A stretch of DNA of 64,000 bases from Siphonodentalium dalli (GCA_032622095.1 CP136068.1:56628025-56692024); one strand, 5' to 3'; positions 1 to 10,985 are shown, numbered from the stretch's first letter. Numbers and translations: made by a program. Notes: a model not told the origin generated them from the letters alone.

Positions 1-90
1 TTAAAATTTTCACACAAGCTCGTTATTCATACCACCATCGCATATATTAAATAAACCAACAATAATTATCAAATAAAAACGATTTGTGGT

Positions 91-391
91 TTATGCTGAA
101 GAATAACAGGACCTGATTATTCGGACTTTAATTAGCCTTTCGTCGGCAGTTCGTAAAATATTATTTAGAGATCGGTGCCCTTTTGCATTAAAAACCATAA
201 CTTCCCCATCGTGAACCTCTATTTGATCATGCGCTCGCGTGACATTGTCTCGTCTTTTGAAGTTATTATTAAATTTAGGTCCAAGGCCTTTCTGCATCCA
301 CATCTTTCTACCGTGTAGCAATTTGGTGAAGATGACTCCTCCTACGAGCTTGTTTTCTGTATTGATTGACAGTACGGAAAATTTGGATATT
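91..391 (-). CDS. possible isolated exon, unknown protein
   Basis: An open minus-strand frame of about 100 codons runs from just after a TGA near 391 to a TAA at 91-93. A possible splice acceptor (an AG after AATAC, near 373) precedes the main stretch. The translation is mixed and charged, not low-complexity, and includes LHGRKMWMQKGLGPK and EVHDGEVMVFNAKGHR. I do not recognise a family. It has no neighbouring exon that I can identify, and the rest of 1-433 shows nothing else. It could be a chance ORF or a piece of an old transposon. Confidence 0.22.
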
Positions 392-433
392 CAATATGTC
401 GTGCACACGTGGCCGTCTCTCAGGTCGATTGAC

Positions 434-1073
434 GTTCCAAATTTTTTTTCCAAACAATGCACAGCTAGGTGTGTGTTCCTTTGATAGTGGCCAGACATTT
501 AATTAATAGGGCGGTGATGCTAATATGTTGTTGATTCTGTTTGTCTGGATATTCCAATGCTTCCTCATAAGTATCTATTTCACCAACCGAGAACAGGACG
601 ACTTATTTCCCTTAAAGGGCTTATTTATTGTGTCATCTTTGATATATTTCCAACATCATATTGAAAGGCATCCAAACGGAGACCAGGAGTTGGAAAATAT
701 CACGGAATTATTCAAATGTGAAAGTAAATCAAACAAAATTAAAAGATACTACAAAGTTCCGAATTTCTTCCTAACAATTCACAGGTGTGTCTTCCTTTGA
801 TAGTGTGCATGTCAGACAATCAATTAGGGTGGTGATGTTAATATGTTGTTGATTCTCTGTCATGTCTGGGCATTCCAATGCTTCCTCATAAGTATTTATA
901 TATTATCAACTGGGAACAGGAAGAATTATTTCCTTTAAGGGGCTTATTTTATTGTGCCGATATTTTTCCGACATCATTTTGAACAGAGTCCGAACAGAGA
1001 CCGGGAGTTGGAAAATAACACGGAATTATTCAAATGTGAATGTAAATAAAACAAAATTAAAAGATACTACAAA
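434..1073 (+). repeat. two-copy direct tandem duplication, ~320 bp unit
   Basis: Unit 1 (434-755) and unit 2 (756-1073) share long collinear blocks: GATGTTAATATGTTGTTGAT-type sequence, the segment TCCAATGCTTCCTCATAAGT, and a common end AAAAGATACTACAAA. They differ by scattered substitutions and small indels, so the duplication is old. No coding potential is shared by both units. Confidence 0.85.
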
Positions 1074-1080
1074 ATAGGCT

Positions 1081-1250
1081 AACGCAATTCAGCACTGACA
1101 TTACGCGATCTCGTTGACTCCCGAGCAACGCGTTAAACATCAACGCGGTCCGCGTTAAACTTCAACGCGGTCCTAACGTACACTCAACGCGTTGCATTGA
1201 CGTTACGACCATGTTGTTAACAGCTGAGGACCGCGTTAAAAGGGACACTT
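1081..1250. other. CpG-rich patch with repeated CAACGCGGTC motif
   Basis: A short CpG-dense stretch inside AT-rich DNA. It holds repeated blocks such as CAACGCGGTC and GCGTTAAAC, spaced roughly 25 bp apart, plus several CAACGCGTT variants. It lies just outside the hAT-like element that follows. The function is unknown; it may be a decayed minisatellite. Confidence 0.5.
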
Positions 1251-1292
1251 ATTTTGAGAAGGTGTGTTTGAATGAAAAAATTACATTTCTGT

Positions 1293-2598
1293 TAGTGATG
1301 CGGACCACCTTGGGTGGTTCGGTCCACTGCCAAGGCGGTCCAGTCCGGTCCAGGCCATTCCGGTCCAGTACACATGCCTGGACCGGTCCAAAACGGTCCG
1401 GTCCACCTATATTAGGCTATATGTTAATGAATTCTCTGTTTTCTCAAAGTTTTTACTCTGTATAGTACAAACTATAAGGTTACTGAGTTCAGTGCATTGC
1501 AATGAGTCCATATATGTTAAAACATACATTGTTTGCCGATTGTATGCATCATTGCTGTCTCTGGTGGGATATACTGGGAACGATGCACGATAATAGTATT
1601 TCTAGTAATGCGAACATACACTAATTAAATGTATTGGACATATATATAGCTATGGCCAGAATGTGTTATAACCAATCTAACATGGCACTCAACTGATCGT
1701 ATGCATGATTCGTATCATACTTATTTTCATTAAAATGAAATTTAAACGAAATAACTATACTGATGACAATTATACAAATGTGTACTAATATTTATTGCAC
1801 ACCAACTGGCTTATTTGTGCGGAATACAGCAAAATACAGATTAATTCAAACGTTCAATAAAAGATTGTGTATTGTTCTAGAATAATACAAACCGATTACG
1901 TCAACAACGTCATTGGCGACGTCAACTTTAACAGAAAATTTCTTCACTAAATTATGAAGAATAGCCTACATTAAGTAAGCGTTTGTTCAATTATATGAAA
2001 AATATCAACGTAAATGTTATTATATTTTAATACACAATCTTCAAAGTGTGCAATAAACATAGAACAACACAGTGTTGTGAACATGTTAACGTTATTGCAC
2101 TCGTCTGTTGTCCCGCACAACAAACTCGTGCAATAACGTTAACCAGTTCACACACTTGTGTCGTTCTATCTATGACTACTGCATTAATATTGGAGTCTTG
2201 GAGATTGTGATGGCTGATTGTATAGTCCTGACAATTACAGTTATATACCTAAGTACAACTACTATTGGATTAATGTGACTGTCTTGTCTTTCATTATAAG
2301 GAAATTGACATGTACAAAGTACATCTATACATTGTTTTCGTGGCATCAAACGTTTAATAGATATTAACCACTTGAATGCGTCAATACATCGTTGCTAATT
2401 GATATGACGGCAAATACGCAATAATATTCGCGATAGTTTATTATAACTGAAGTAAAATAGTGGACCGGACCGGAGAGTACCGGACCGGCTGCAAAAAGCG
2501 GTACGGTACGGTCCAGTGACACCCGGTCCGGACCGGACCGCGGTCCACCCCTGGACCGCGGACCGGACCAGTCCAAAGCGGTCCGGTCAGCATCACTA
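1293..2598. mobile_element. non-autonomous hAT-like DNA transposon, 1306 bp
   Basis: The element starts TAGTGATGC and ends GCATCACTA. It is flanked by a perfect 8-bp target-site duplication, ATTTCTGT, at 1285-1292 and 2599-2606. The TSD length and TAGNGATG-type ends are typical of the hAT superfamily. Both subterminal regions (about 1300-1410 and 2460-2590) are packed with GGTCC/GGACC motifs in opposite orientation, which could serve as transposase-binding repeats. There is no transposase ORF, so it would need a transposase in trans. Confidence 0.88.
2085..2143. repeat. internal hairpin of the hAT-like element
   Basis: GTTAACGTTATTGCAC (2085-2100) is followed by its perfect reverse complement at 2128-2143. 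A 27-nt loop separates them and contains a further short inverted pair, GTTGT/ACAAC. Weaker complementarity continues outward, so the full cruciform could span about 2060-2170. Confidence 0.8.
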
Positions 2599-2606
2599 AT
2601 TTCTGT

Positions 2607-3364
2607 ACAACTTAGTCCATAAATCTGACATTTATAATCAGAGCAAATCTCTATAAACGTCAGGCCGTTTTCACACTAAAATATGTGTTCCAATGGTATG
2701 GACATTTGCTCGACTTTTCCCCGAGTGATAACACACAATAAAGCTATTATTTAACCACAAAAATTGGCCCATACTTGTAGACCAAGGCTTCTAGTACATT
2801 TCTAGTGTGGTGTCAATGCATGTTTCAGATGTTAGTCATGTCATTCTTCGCATAAATCGAGAGCATATTTCTACCGCCTGGAATTTGAAGCCATATTGTT
2901 TTTGCAAAAAAAAACGGGAAAATAGTGAAACAGGAATTGGAGGCGGAACGAACATTATTGGATTCCGGCTATATCACGCTCTCAGCAGGTTATGAGTGAT
3001 TAATATTATCTGTGAATAGGACATCGTGCAATTGTTTATTTTTCCAATAACTCTTTCTATGTCCATAAAAATATAACTTCACATGGTACAATCTTTAATT
3101 AGCTTTGCAAAGTTTTATCTTAATTTTCCGATAAAAAGCATACCTCCGCGAAACACTAATTATCTGCATAGACGTGTTTTCAATTTCAAATTGATGCAGT
3201 CCTAATTTATGTCTCATTTATTAGATATTAGATTATACTGTGTATATTCCACAGATTTAAAACGCATGTTCTTTTATTTTCTTTGCAGCCAAACATTTCG
3301 ACAGCTCAAACGACATTCAGAAGTTGGCAGAGGAGTGTTTGCAGGAGGGTGTGTTTCATGTAAA
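2607..3364. other. AT-rich unique DNA, nothing recognised
   Basis: No convincing ORF, repeat or RNA gene is visible between the hAT-like element and the first LINE fragment. Short open frames here lack any recognisable pattern. Confidence 0.4.
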
Positions 3365-3606
3365 ATTTTCGCGGAAGATACAAATTAATTGGAAATCCGC
3401 GAATCGACAACATCCAAGAAGATATAGCTTCTGTCTGCAAGTGGTCCCTAGAATGGCAGTTGTATTTTAATTCTGCAAAGATCCACGTCATACACTTTGG
3501 CCACAACAACCCGAGAAATAAAAACCGTATGTTAGACACAACTGCAGAACCAACCATTATTGCTAGTACAACGGAGCGCGACCTCGGCGTAGTTATAGAT
3601 GAACAA
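3365..3606 (+). pseudogene. CR1/jockey-like LINE reverse transcriptase, fragment 1 of 3
   Basis: The plus-strand translation shows the region around and after the reverse transcriptase catalytic box. The expected FADDTK is decayed to FAEDTN and followed directly by a frame change. Then come QEDIASVCKWSLEWQLYFN, HFGHNNP and ERDLGVVID, the usual order in CR1/jockey-type LINEs. The reading stops exactly where the hAT element at 3607 begins and resumes after it at 4982. The fragment is inactive because of the altered catalytic box, the frameshift and two insertions. Confidence 0.85.
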
Positions 3607-4973
3607 TAGAGATGGGCGGTACTCAGTATTTACCGTGCGGTATCGGTATCAGCGTAATACCTATCAGCGTAATACCGATTTACCGTACCGAATCAAAACT
3701 AAAAATACCGTATTTTCGGTAATGAAATTATTCATGTGTTGCCAACATATGTGCATCACCTTGTCACTGCAGCCGTGACATGCATGAATTGTATGACCGG
3801 TCAACCGTATGCAACGAGAATCGGATAATTATGATAACTCGGTGTAACAAGTCGGTACTACCTGTATCAGTCTATTGCAACGTTGTTACATCAAGGGCAC
3901 AGCTGCCCGACAGCATGCATCTTTGATCTTTACGACATATTAATGACAATGTAACTAACATCATGACGTTGGACAACCCATAGCTGTCAATTTTGGTATC
4001 CGTGCAAACTGGACAATGCGTGGGCAACTCGGTACAGGCCGCAAGTCTATAATCCGTGTCCCAAGTTGGATCGAAGCATGCGGAATCGAAAAACGTGTTA
4101 TGGGGGGTCCCCGTGCACAACAAATTGAAAAACCCACATGTTACTTTATAATTAGACGGTGATGCAATAGCGACTTGATATACACATTCAGATTTGTTGA
4201 TACAACCTGATCTTGTCAATTGCAAGTAGCACATCTTCTTGGAAAGTTGCGCACATATATGTCGGTATAAATATGTTTATATCCAACTATAAATTACTTT
4301 ATTAAACATATATATACTTACCGCGGGTATATTATACATATGTGCTTTAATATATCTGACCAAAAAAGATCGCGTGATAGCTTTAAATTAACACTTGGGC
4401 ACCATATGCCACCGGTAGCTTGCCTGCTATAAATAAGAGGGACTCTTGTATGCATGAATAGTATATCACGCTGCAAGGAGGAGAATATGAACCACCCGTG
4501 GGTTTGAGCATCTGCAGTTCGGAAATTGCCATGGTTTACCAATTTTCATGACATCGCGCGAACGTTCATATATTTGTGAATTGCGATCACTGATTACTAC
4601 TCACAATTCTATTCATTCATGGAAATGTTATGAAAAACAAATTGACACGAAAAAATATTGTAGTCATGCTCTTATTCTTTTCAAATCAGTGCGTGTAAAT
4701 CATCAAAGAGATGTGTGAATATTACTTAATTGCGTAGGTCATTTTGTTGCCTAATTTAGCTATTGTCGCGATTGTTGTAAATCCGTGGACCGTGGTCATA
4801 TATACATGTATATTGGTCAGCTAAAAACTTGAATTACAACAATTTACCGGGAATATCTGCTCTGGTCTTATAATTTAATAGCAATACCGATTACCGTACC
4901 GATACCGAGGTAAATCAACGAAAATTTACGGATACCGATACCGAGAATGAAATTTCAATACTGCCCATCTCTA
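3607..4973. mobile_element. hAT-like element inserted in the LINE, 1367 bp
   Basis: The ends are TAGAGATGGGCGGTACT and its near-complement ending CTGCCCATCTCTA. A perfect 8-bp TSD, ATGAACAA, lies at 3599-3606 and 4974-4981. Removing the element and one TSD copy rejoins the LINE reading DEQ-LKFNEHV in frame. Both subterminal zones carry repeats of TACCG/CGGTA (3650-3720 and 4880-4945). No transposase is recognisable. An open frame at 3872-4234 has no family features, so the element is probably non-autonomous. Confidence 0.92.
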
Positions 4974-4981
4974 ATGAACAA

Positions 4982-5242
4982 TTGAAGTTTAATGAACATG
5001 TTAATTGTATTTGCAGCAAAACAAATATGATTCTCGGGGTGATATAACAGAACATTCACCAACCTCGACATAAAACACATTCAGAACACTGTATATCGCC
5101 ATGGTAAGGCCAGTACTAGAATATTGTAACACGGCCTGGAGCCCACATTATAAACATCAAAGCATAGAGATAGAACGAATACAACGATGAGCGACGAAAA
5201 TGGTGCCTCTTGTGAGAAATTTGCCTAATCGGCAACGCATGA
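4982..5242 (+). pseudogene. CR1/jockey-like LINE reverse transcriptase, fragment 2 of 3
   Basis: This continues fragment 1 after the hAT insertion. Translated pieces in shifting frames include LKFNEHVNCICSKTN, MVRPVLEYCNTAWSPHYK, IERIQR followed by a stop, and TKMVPLVRNLPN. The VRPVLEY.N..W.P block is diagnostic of the region after the reverse transcriptase core in CR1-type LINEs. Frameshifts and a stop make it non-functional. It ends near 5238-5242, where the 3.8-kb TIR element starts, and continues at 9085. Confidence 0.85.
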
Positions 5243-5749
5243 TATAGGCCGTTTGTTTCCACTAACCCGACCGACCCTATTTTAAACCCCCAACATTTTT
5301 TTTTTTATTTAAATTTTTTTTTTTTTTTTAAATTTAGGTCCCAATTCATATAATAACAAGATGCAAAACATTTATATACATTGACATAAGAAATTTAAGT
5401 TTACAAAAAGATTTAAGTTTAACAGTTGGAATCATACTGTAAAGTATGTTTGGCTTTATCTAGCTTTCATCTGTGAAAACTTCAAATAGTTTCAGTTCAG
5501 GTTTGTTATGATTCAGCCTTCAGACTTCAGTATTTCAATCAAATACAGTACAGGAACATTAACAATTTGATCGAATCAACCTGGTTATCAGGTGGGATCT
5601 CATAATACCAAATTAAAAATTAACATAGATATTAGTACTATAAATAGTAACAAGAGGTGTGCACTCGAGTGTTAGCATAACCCCACGGTGGCAAATTCAA
5701 CCCGCATTATCCGTAAACTCAACCAAAAAGATTTTTAACTTTAAAGAAA

Positions 5750-6272
5750 AATTCGGACTAATAATATCGATATGGTGTCACAAGAAGCTTGTACAGAAAA
5801 AATTATTCAAATCGGTTCATATTTGTTAAAGTTATTAAGTCAGACAGAATTTTCTAAGTCAAAATAAGTCGAAAATGAGGTGTAATATTACGAAAAACAG
5901 TCTGAGCCAATCCCTAGCCGCATCATGTAGAGAGGGTATTGTGAGAAGCATGTATACCAAAAATTATTGAAATCGGTTCATATTTGTTAAAGTTATTAAG
6001 TCGGACAGAATTTTCTAAGTCAAAATAAGTCGAAAAAGAGGCGTAACTTGAAAAAAAAATGTCGGACCGAACCGAAATTAGCATCATGCGGAGAGACCGT
6101 CCTAAGGAGATTGCATACAAAAAATTATTGAAATCGGTTCATAGTTGTTCGAGTTATGAGGTCGGACGGACGGACGGACGGACGGACGGACGGACAAACG
6201 GACGGAGAAAGCGTGACAGACGGACGCAGTCAATCCAGTATACCCCCCATTTTCTTCGAAAGTGGGGGTATA
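5750..6272. repeat. three ~160-bp repeats, GGAC microsatellite, terminal hairpin
   Basis: The motif AAAATTATT(G/C)AAATCGGTTC recurs near 5800, 5959 and 6121, giving a period of about 160 bp. The last unit runs into (GGAC)n at about 6165-6210. This is followed by a hairpin, TATACCCCC at 6239-6247 pairing with GGGGGTATA at 6264-6272. The repeats-plus-hairpin layout suggests the tail of a small mobile element, but I cannot name the family. Confidence 0.75.
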
Positions 6273-7698
6273 ATTACTAACTTAATAGACATTGTTTCTG
6301 TACTACATGTAGTATATTATGTATGTGTCTCACTTGAATTTTATAAAATAGCCTATTATATGAATTAGAGTGATAACGGTATCCTTCTCAGACATTAATA
6401 AGTATCTATTTCAACCTAATTGTATTGAAGATTTTATACTGTAATCTTTCATTTCTAGTCCATTTCAGAGCAATATACAAGGTCACATCCAGAAAATTGT
6501 TTCATACAGTACCATTTACAGAATTGGATATCAAACTCATCATCCCAAAACACTTTTTGACTTTATTCTTGTGCATAATTCTAATATATTATTAAGTCAA
6601 TTATTTAATAAATATAATTTTAGTATCTAATTCTTGTTGTTGAATGTGTTCAAAATTATGTGAACTTAAGTGCTAACTTATGTATATTGTGACAAAGTCA
6701 AAAACTGATGAAAATATAAATAAATGAATTGATTAAAAATTAAATCTAATCAACTTATCAAGAATGAAGTTGATGATGAAATCATGTATTTAATAATATA
6801 TATGGATTTTGGGATGATGGTTATTAAGCAAACACTAATTTGCTAAATAACCCCATTATTGAACAGTTTCAGTGAAATTTTCACTTTCAGTTTCCTTCAT
6901 TTTGTCAGTTTGCCAGCGGCAATGTTTGTAAAGAAGGATGTTTAAATATGGGCGCAGTTTGACTGTCTTCCTCTTTTCGTTTGCGTTTGGAAGAGTATGT
7001 ACCGCTCGTTTTATTGTGAGACTTGCCACTTGTTCGAGGCCTCCCTCCCGAACTCATGATTATTTTCAATATTTTGATTCTAAAATCATCGCTAACCAAG
7101 CTGAAACATTCGTATCTTTCCCAGACAGAAGAGTGTGATAATTTCAAAGGGGGGTAATTCACTATTAAATTAGAACTCGCATTCCGCGTTTTACAATGTT
7201 CAGATTTTGATTTCCGTTTCCGTTTCCGATCGAAAAAAAAAATGTGTTTAGTCTGTCAAAAACATCGATAAAACAATAAAACAAACTCTTATTTTGGGGA
7301 CTTTGTCGTAATTTGGGGACACCGGTAAATGGCTTGAATTTGGGGGAATGATAAGGCCTGGATTAGCTCTAAATGCAATGGATTTTCAAAAAATTTCCAG
7401 GGGGAGAACCCCCACCATCAGCAGGGGGTCACCCCTCCCAAACTTCCTCCACTCAGGCCTTCAGGTTATGCCTTTGGCATATCATTGCCCAAAAACAGGT
7501 GTCTCCAAAAAATACCTAGATCCTTCACTGAATGCGGAGGAGAAGGTGGGGTTGTGAAGCCATCATTAAGAGATCGGTACAAGACGGTCACTCCAATATG
7601 TGACAGTGCAGTGGTGCAGTTGTCGCCAGACCATATGGGAAATATTAGGATTATCAAAGACTATATTAGTATATAGACTAGTATATAGTATATATAGC
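6273..7698. other. non-coding interior of the 3.8-kb element
   Basis: AT-rich DNA without a supported gene. Around 7340-7560 there is a GGGGGAGAACCCCC-type patch (CCAGGGGGAGAACCCCCACC) that looks like a dispersed repeat. Short open frames at 6905-7162 and 7348-7676 show no family pattern. Confidence 0.35.
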
Positions 7699-8778
7699 CT
7701 ATTGACCAAACTAAATCACTACGGTATCACAGGCCCGGTCAACAGATGGCTAGCATCCTTTCTGAAAGAAAGAAAGATGAGAGTTGCACTCGAGGGATAC
7801 TACTCAGAAGAAGTTGACGTGTTATCAGGAGTACCACAGGGAACAGTATTGGGACCGCTGCTCTTTCTCTGTCACATAAATGACCTACCGGACACAGTAA
7901 CATCACAAGTCCGCCTATTCGCAGATGACTGCCTCCTGTACCGCCAGATAAACACCTACAAAGACCACGAAATATTGCAACAAGACCTACGCAAACTGGA
8001 ACAATGGGCCACCAAATGGGGGATGCGCTTTAATCCAACTAAGTGCTACATTATGAGCCTAAAGCAGAAGACACAAAGATTTTACCAACTGGCAGGGCAG
8101 ATACTCCAAGAAGTCACAAACAACCCGTACCTTGGCGTCCAATTCTCCAATGACATGCAGTGGCATCACCACATCGAGTCCACCACGAAGAAGGCAAACT
8201 CCACCCTCGGCTTCCTTCGGCGTAATCTCAGGTACTGCCAGATGGATCTTAGAAGAACGGCATACATAGCATTAGTCCGCCCTCAGCTAGAGTATGCAGC
8301 AACAATCTGGGATCCTCACTATGAAAAGGACAAGACAAAGCTGGAGAAGGTGCAACGCAAAGGAGCAAGATTTATAAAACAGGACTACCGAACGAGAGAG
8401 AAAGGCTGTGTAACATCAATGCTAAGTGAACTTCAACTACCATCCCTAGAAGCAAGAAGAAAGGAACAGAGACTGACACTATTTTACAAAGTGGTAAAGG
8501 GATCAGCCCCGGGTATCAACTCCGAACACTACCTAAGAAACTACCGCCCAAAGAGGAAAAAGAAACCCACAAAATTCAAGGATTTTGTTAGTGACAACAT
8601 CGTGGAGAAACTAACCACAAATAACGAAAGTGCCTACGAACCAATTCATACAAACACAGACCAATACAGATATTCCTTCTTCCCGAGGACTGTACTTGAC
8701 TGGAACAAACTGGACAACAGCACAGTCAATGCCGCCGACCTAGAAACATTCAAGGCGGCTCTGGGAGAACAAAAATAG
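7699..8778 (+). CDS. 5'-truncated CR1/jockey-like LINE, reverse transcriptase C-terminal part
   Basis: An open frame of about 360 codons with no stops encodes the second half of a LINE reverse transcriptase. It begins at LLTKLNHYGITGPVNRW and includes GVPQGTVLGPLLFLCHIND, the catalytic FADD box (codons at about 7918-7929), WGMRFNPTKC, NPYLGVQFS and the thumb-region RPQLEYAATIWDP. It ends with the usual C-terminal block FFPRTVLDWNKLD before TAG at 8776-8778. The endonuclease, the N-terminus and the first reverse transcriptase motifs are missing, so this is a dead-on-arrival 5'-truncated insertion. The open frame upstream of 7699 is fused flanking DNA. The element at 35302-36785 belongs to the same family. 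The clean frame suggests recent insertion. Confidence 0.93.
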   Translation, partial: LLTKLNHYGITGPVNRWLASFLKERKMRVALEGYYSEEVDVLSGVPQGTVLGPLLFLCHINDLPDTVTSQVRLFADDCLLYRQINTYKDHEILQQDLRKLEQWATKWGMRFNPTKCYIMSLKQKTQRFYQLAGQILQEVTNNPYLGVQFSNDMQWHHHIESTTKKANSTLGFLRRNLRYCQMDLRRTAYIALVRPQLEYAATIWDPHYEKDKTKLEKVQRKGARFIKQDYRTREKGCVTSMLSELQLPSLEARRKEQRLTLFYKVVKGSAPGINSEHYLRNYRPKRKKKPTKFKDFVSDNIVEKLTTNNESAYEPIHTNTDQYRYSFFPRTVLDWNKLDNSTVNAADLETFKAALGEQK

Positions 8779-8858
8779 CGCTCCTCACACCGTCCTGTAA
8801 AAGCCAGCTTTGGTCACTAGGACGTAACAACTACAGATACAGACAGACAGATATGTAA
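8779..8858 (+). repeat. LINE 3' UTR with ACAGAT-type microsatellite tail
   Basis: After the stop a short UTR ends in CTACAGATACAGACAGACAG. The related minus-strand LINE at 35302 ends in the same kind of tail (ACATACAGATACAGATCC). Short tandem 3' repeats instead of poly-A are usual for CR1-group LINEs. Confidence 0.7.
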
Positions 8859-9084
8859 ATATTGAAGCATATGCAAGATTGAATTGGAGTTTCTAGTTCC
8901 TCTGTCATTTGGGTTAACCTGATTGGGGCTAAGAAGTGCATAGTTGACAAGTATTATACAGTTATTTTTAAAGATACTAAAAAAAAAAAAGTTAAAAAAA
9001 AAAAAAAAAGTTAAGCCTACCTACCTACCCTAATTTTTTTCAGCTCGTTAGCGGAAACAAATGTATTTTTTTTTAGGCCTAAGA

Positions 9085-9396
9085 ATGAATTTAATGTCAC
9101 TCAAATTCAGAAGATTCAGGGGGGATCTTATTGAACTGTATAAAATAATGAATGTACACTATAACTTGGACCCCTATCAGTTATTTCAAAAGAGCCTGAG
9201 CACCAATACCAGAGGGAATGAACAGAACTTACGAAAGAAAGTGGTTAAAAAGGACACGAGAAAATTCTACTTTACCAATAGAGTTATCCCACATTGGAAT
9301 TCACTACCAGATTTCATAGTTTCTGCTGGAAGTATAGAACTGTTTAAAACATATATAGACTCATATTTTTATGATATGAGATACGATCATGTATAA
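9085..9396 (+). pseudogene. CR1/jockey-like LINE C-terminus, fragment 3 of 3
   Basis: The frame contains LMSLKFRRFRGDLIELYKIM, NTRGNEQNLRKK and NRVIPHWNSLPDFIV, then SIELFKTYIDSYF, and stops with TAA at 9394-9396. This is the conserved C-terminal pattern of CR1-type LINEs (RR.RGD.IE.YK, TRG, R....WNSLP..V). It continues fragment 2 at 5238 (LPN, then RQRM) across the inserted 3.8-kb element. This piece is open, unlike fragments 1 and 2. Confidence 0.88.
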
Positions 9397-10342
9397 TGCC
9401 ATTATTCTTAGACAATGTGTAAATGTTACCGGAACGAGAAGTCTTAGGACTTGTTCCATTGATTATTATGATGATTAATAATTCGGTAACACCACTCAAA
9501 TCATTCAAGAACATCAAACTCTCGACCGTCACAGATCCCAATAAATTTATTTCCAAATTGGCACATCTGCCTGAGAGGCTTGATTTGAGGAGGTGGGTGT
9601 TGGCTCGCAAACCACGCGGAAAGAAGAAGAAATAAACTCACTTTCGACACGTTTTTTTATTTTTCTGATATTTTTTGTATTATACACTTGATTGCTACAC
9701 TTTGTGTCGAACGATTACAGTCCATCTGAGCGAATAGGGAAAGCATACAACAATTGTAAGCAAACTTCCCATTCCCATTTCCCACCTGAAATTCACGGAA
9801 AATCTTCTGGTTTTCTAAAGAAAAAAAAATAGAATGTCCCTTCCATTCACTGTTCCATTTACAAGATTTTCAAGTCTTCATACTTAATTTGCATAACAGT
9901 ATTTGATTACATTATCTTCACACTGACAACTCTCCTTACTCTAATCGTTAACGGTCATAGACATTACCAAGTGTAAACCTCTATGACGCAATTTGTTTCC
10001 CAATGGTAAAGACCCAGGACCCATTCCATAAAACAGGGTGGACAAATTTATAATGTTATTAGATGAGAAACTGGATTACGACACGCGCATCGCGATGGAA
10101 TACGACGATTGAAAACAGGTAAGTATGTTTATTTAATTTGTATATATATATATATATAGGCATGTGTCTGTTCTACTTCTGTATATTTTACGTCCAGGAG
10201 ATCAGGCATGTTTCTGTTCTATTTCTGTATCTTTTACGTCCAAGAGATCACTGTGGGTTCCACAGTATGTTCAATCCCGGTGAAAAATGAGATAAGCAAC
10301 TCTATCTCATAATTCCAATCTTTTAATAGATCGAACAAGCCG
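9397..10342. other. non-coding DNA, nothing recognised
   Basis: No supported gene. A short open frame at 9423-9635 and a duplicated phrase around 10160-10250 (TTTCTGTTCTA, TTTTACGTCCA) are the only structure seen. A (TA)n run lies at 10141-10158. Confidence 0.35.
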
Positions 10343-10885
10343 ATGTCCGGAATCTTAATCGAACGCGCCCGATCTACTTCCGCTAAAACAATGGTTGCAA
10401 TTCTGAATGTTTGCGTGTGGGACGGCAACAAATATCTTATCCCCTGGACTATAGTGAGTGTTGAGATCGATGAAACATGTCGGAATTTATCGGAACGGAT
10501 AACGTCCCAACACGGCGGAAGCATCAAATCCATTTCTGTTGGAAAAAACAAAACATCAGACTTCGACTTCGTCTCACCTGAACTGAAAGCCACACAGGTT
10601 GCAGACATTTTTGGCTTTTATTTTAAGATCACGGTGACCACCAATACTTCTTCAAGTACTTGTCAACGTGCAACTACCAGTGCGGATGCACCAACGAAGT
10701 CTGCACTCAGTGTTCTTATGGAAAAGACTTTCCAGCTTCCAAAGTTGGACAAATCCATAAATAAAAGGGATGAACTCACCCAAAAATTTCTAGAATATTT
10801 GGAAGAAAAAAAACTTGGTTTCAGCAAGGATAGTGTCGACATTATTGGAAATAAAAACCTGCCTGCTGGGAAATTTTGGTCATAA
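10343..10885 (+). CDS. hypothetical protein or exon, unknown function
   Basis: An ATG-initiated frame of 180 codons with protein-like composition. It has a compact N-terminal part (TMVAILNVCVWDGNKYLIPW, HGGSIKSISVGKNKTSDFDF, VADIFGFYFKI), a Ser/Thr-rich linker near residues 100-120, and a charged helical tail (KRDELTQKFLEYLEEKK). I recognise no domain. The last residues (NKNLPAGKFW) run into a repeated CCTGCCTGC motif, so the natural C-terminus may be lost or the true exon may end near 10850. No signal peptide or membrane segment is seen. It could be an exon of a lineage-specific gene or of an unrecognised transposon. Confidence 0.42.
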   Translation: MSGILIERARSTSAKTMVAILNVCVWDGNKYLIPWTIVSVEIDETCRNLSERITSQHGGSIKSISVGKNKTSDFDFVSPELKATQVADIFGFYFKITVTTNTSSSTCQRATTSADAPTKSALSVLMEKTFQLPKLDKSINKRDELTQKFLEYLEEKKLGFSKDSVDIIGNKNLPAGKFWS

Positions 10886-10975
10886 AATATGGTAATAAAA
10901 ACCTGCCTGCCGGTAAATTTTGGCCATAAAAAATAAATATAAAAATCTGCCTGCCTGCCTGCTTTGGGAAAAAAA
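10846..10975. repeat. three short CCTGCCTGC/AATTTTGG repeats
   Basis: A block of about 45-50 bp recurs three times: AAAAACCTGCCTGC(C/T)GG followed by AAATTTTGG(T/C)CATAAAA, the last copy ending in CTGCCTGCCTGC. Similar CCTGCCTACC sequence lies inside the right ends of the AGGCC/poly-A elements near 9020 and 14050, so this may be a subterminal remnant of that family. Confidence 0.5.
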
Positions 10976-10985
10976 GTGTCTGAGA

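Larger units (their letters stand above)
5243..9084. mobile_element. 3.8-kb element with AGGCC/poly-A terminal inverted repeats
   Basis: The left end reads TATAGGCC then TTTGTTTCCACTAAC. The right end, read inward on the other strand, is TCTTAGGCCT, an A tract, then TTTGTTTCCGCTAACG. The element separates two pieces of one LINE ORF, and ATGA occurs at both joints, consistent with a 4-bp TSD. A related element lies at 12494-14112. The interior holds tandem repeats, a GGAC microsatellite and a 5'-truncated LINE, but no recognisable transposase. The superfamily is unknown, and the exact ends are uncertain by a few bases. Confidence 0.65.

Noticed and set aside
3872-4234. 120-codon cysteine-rich minus-strand ORF inside the hAT element
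   Set aside because: No family pattern, no splice or promoter context, and it lies in a non-autonomous transposon interior.
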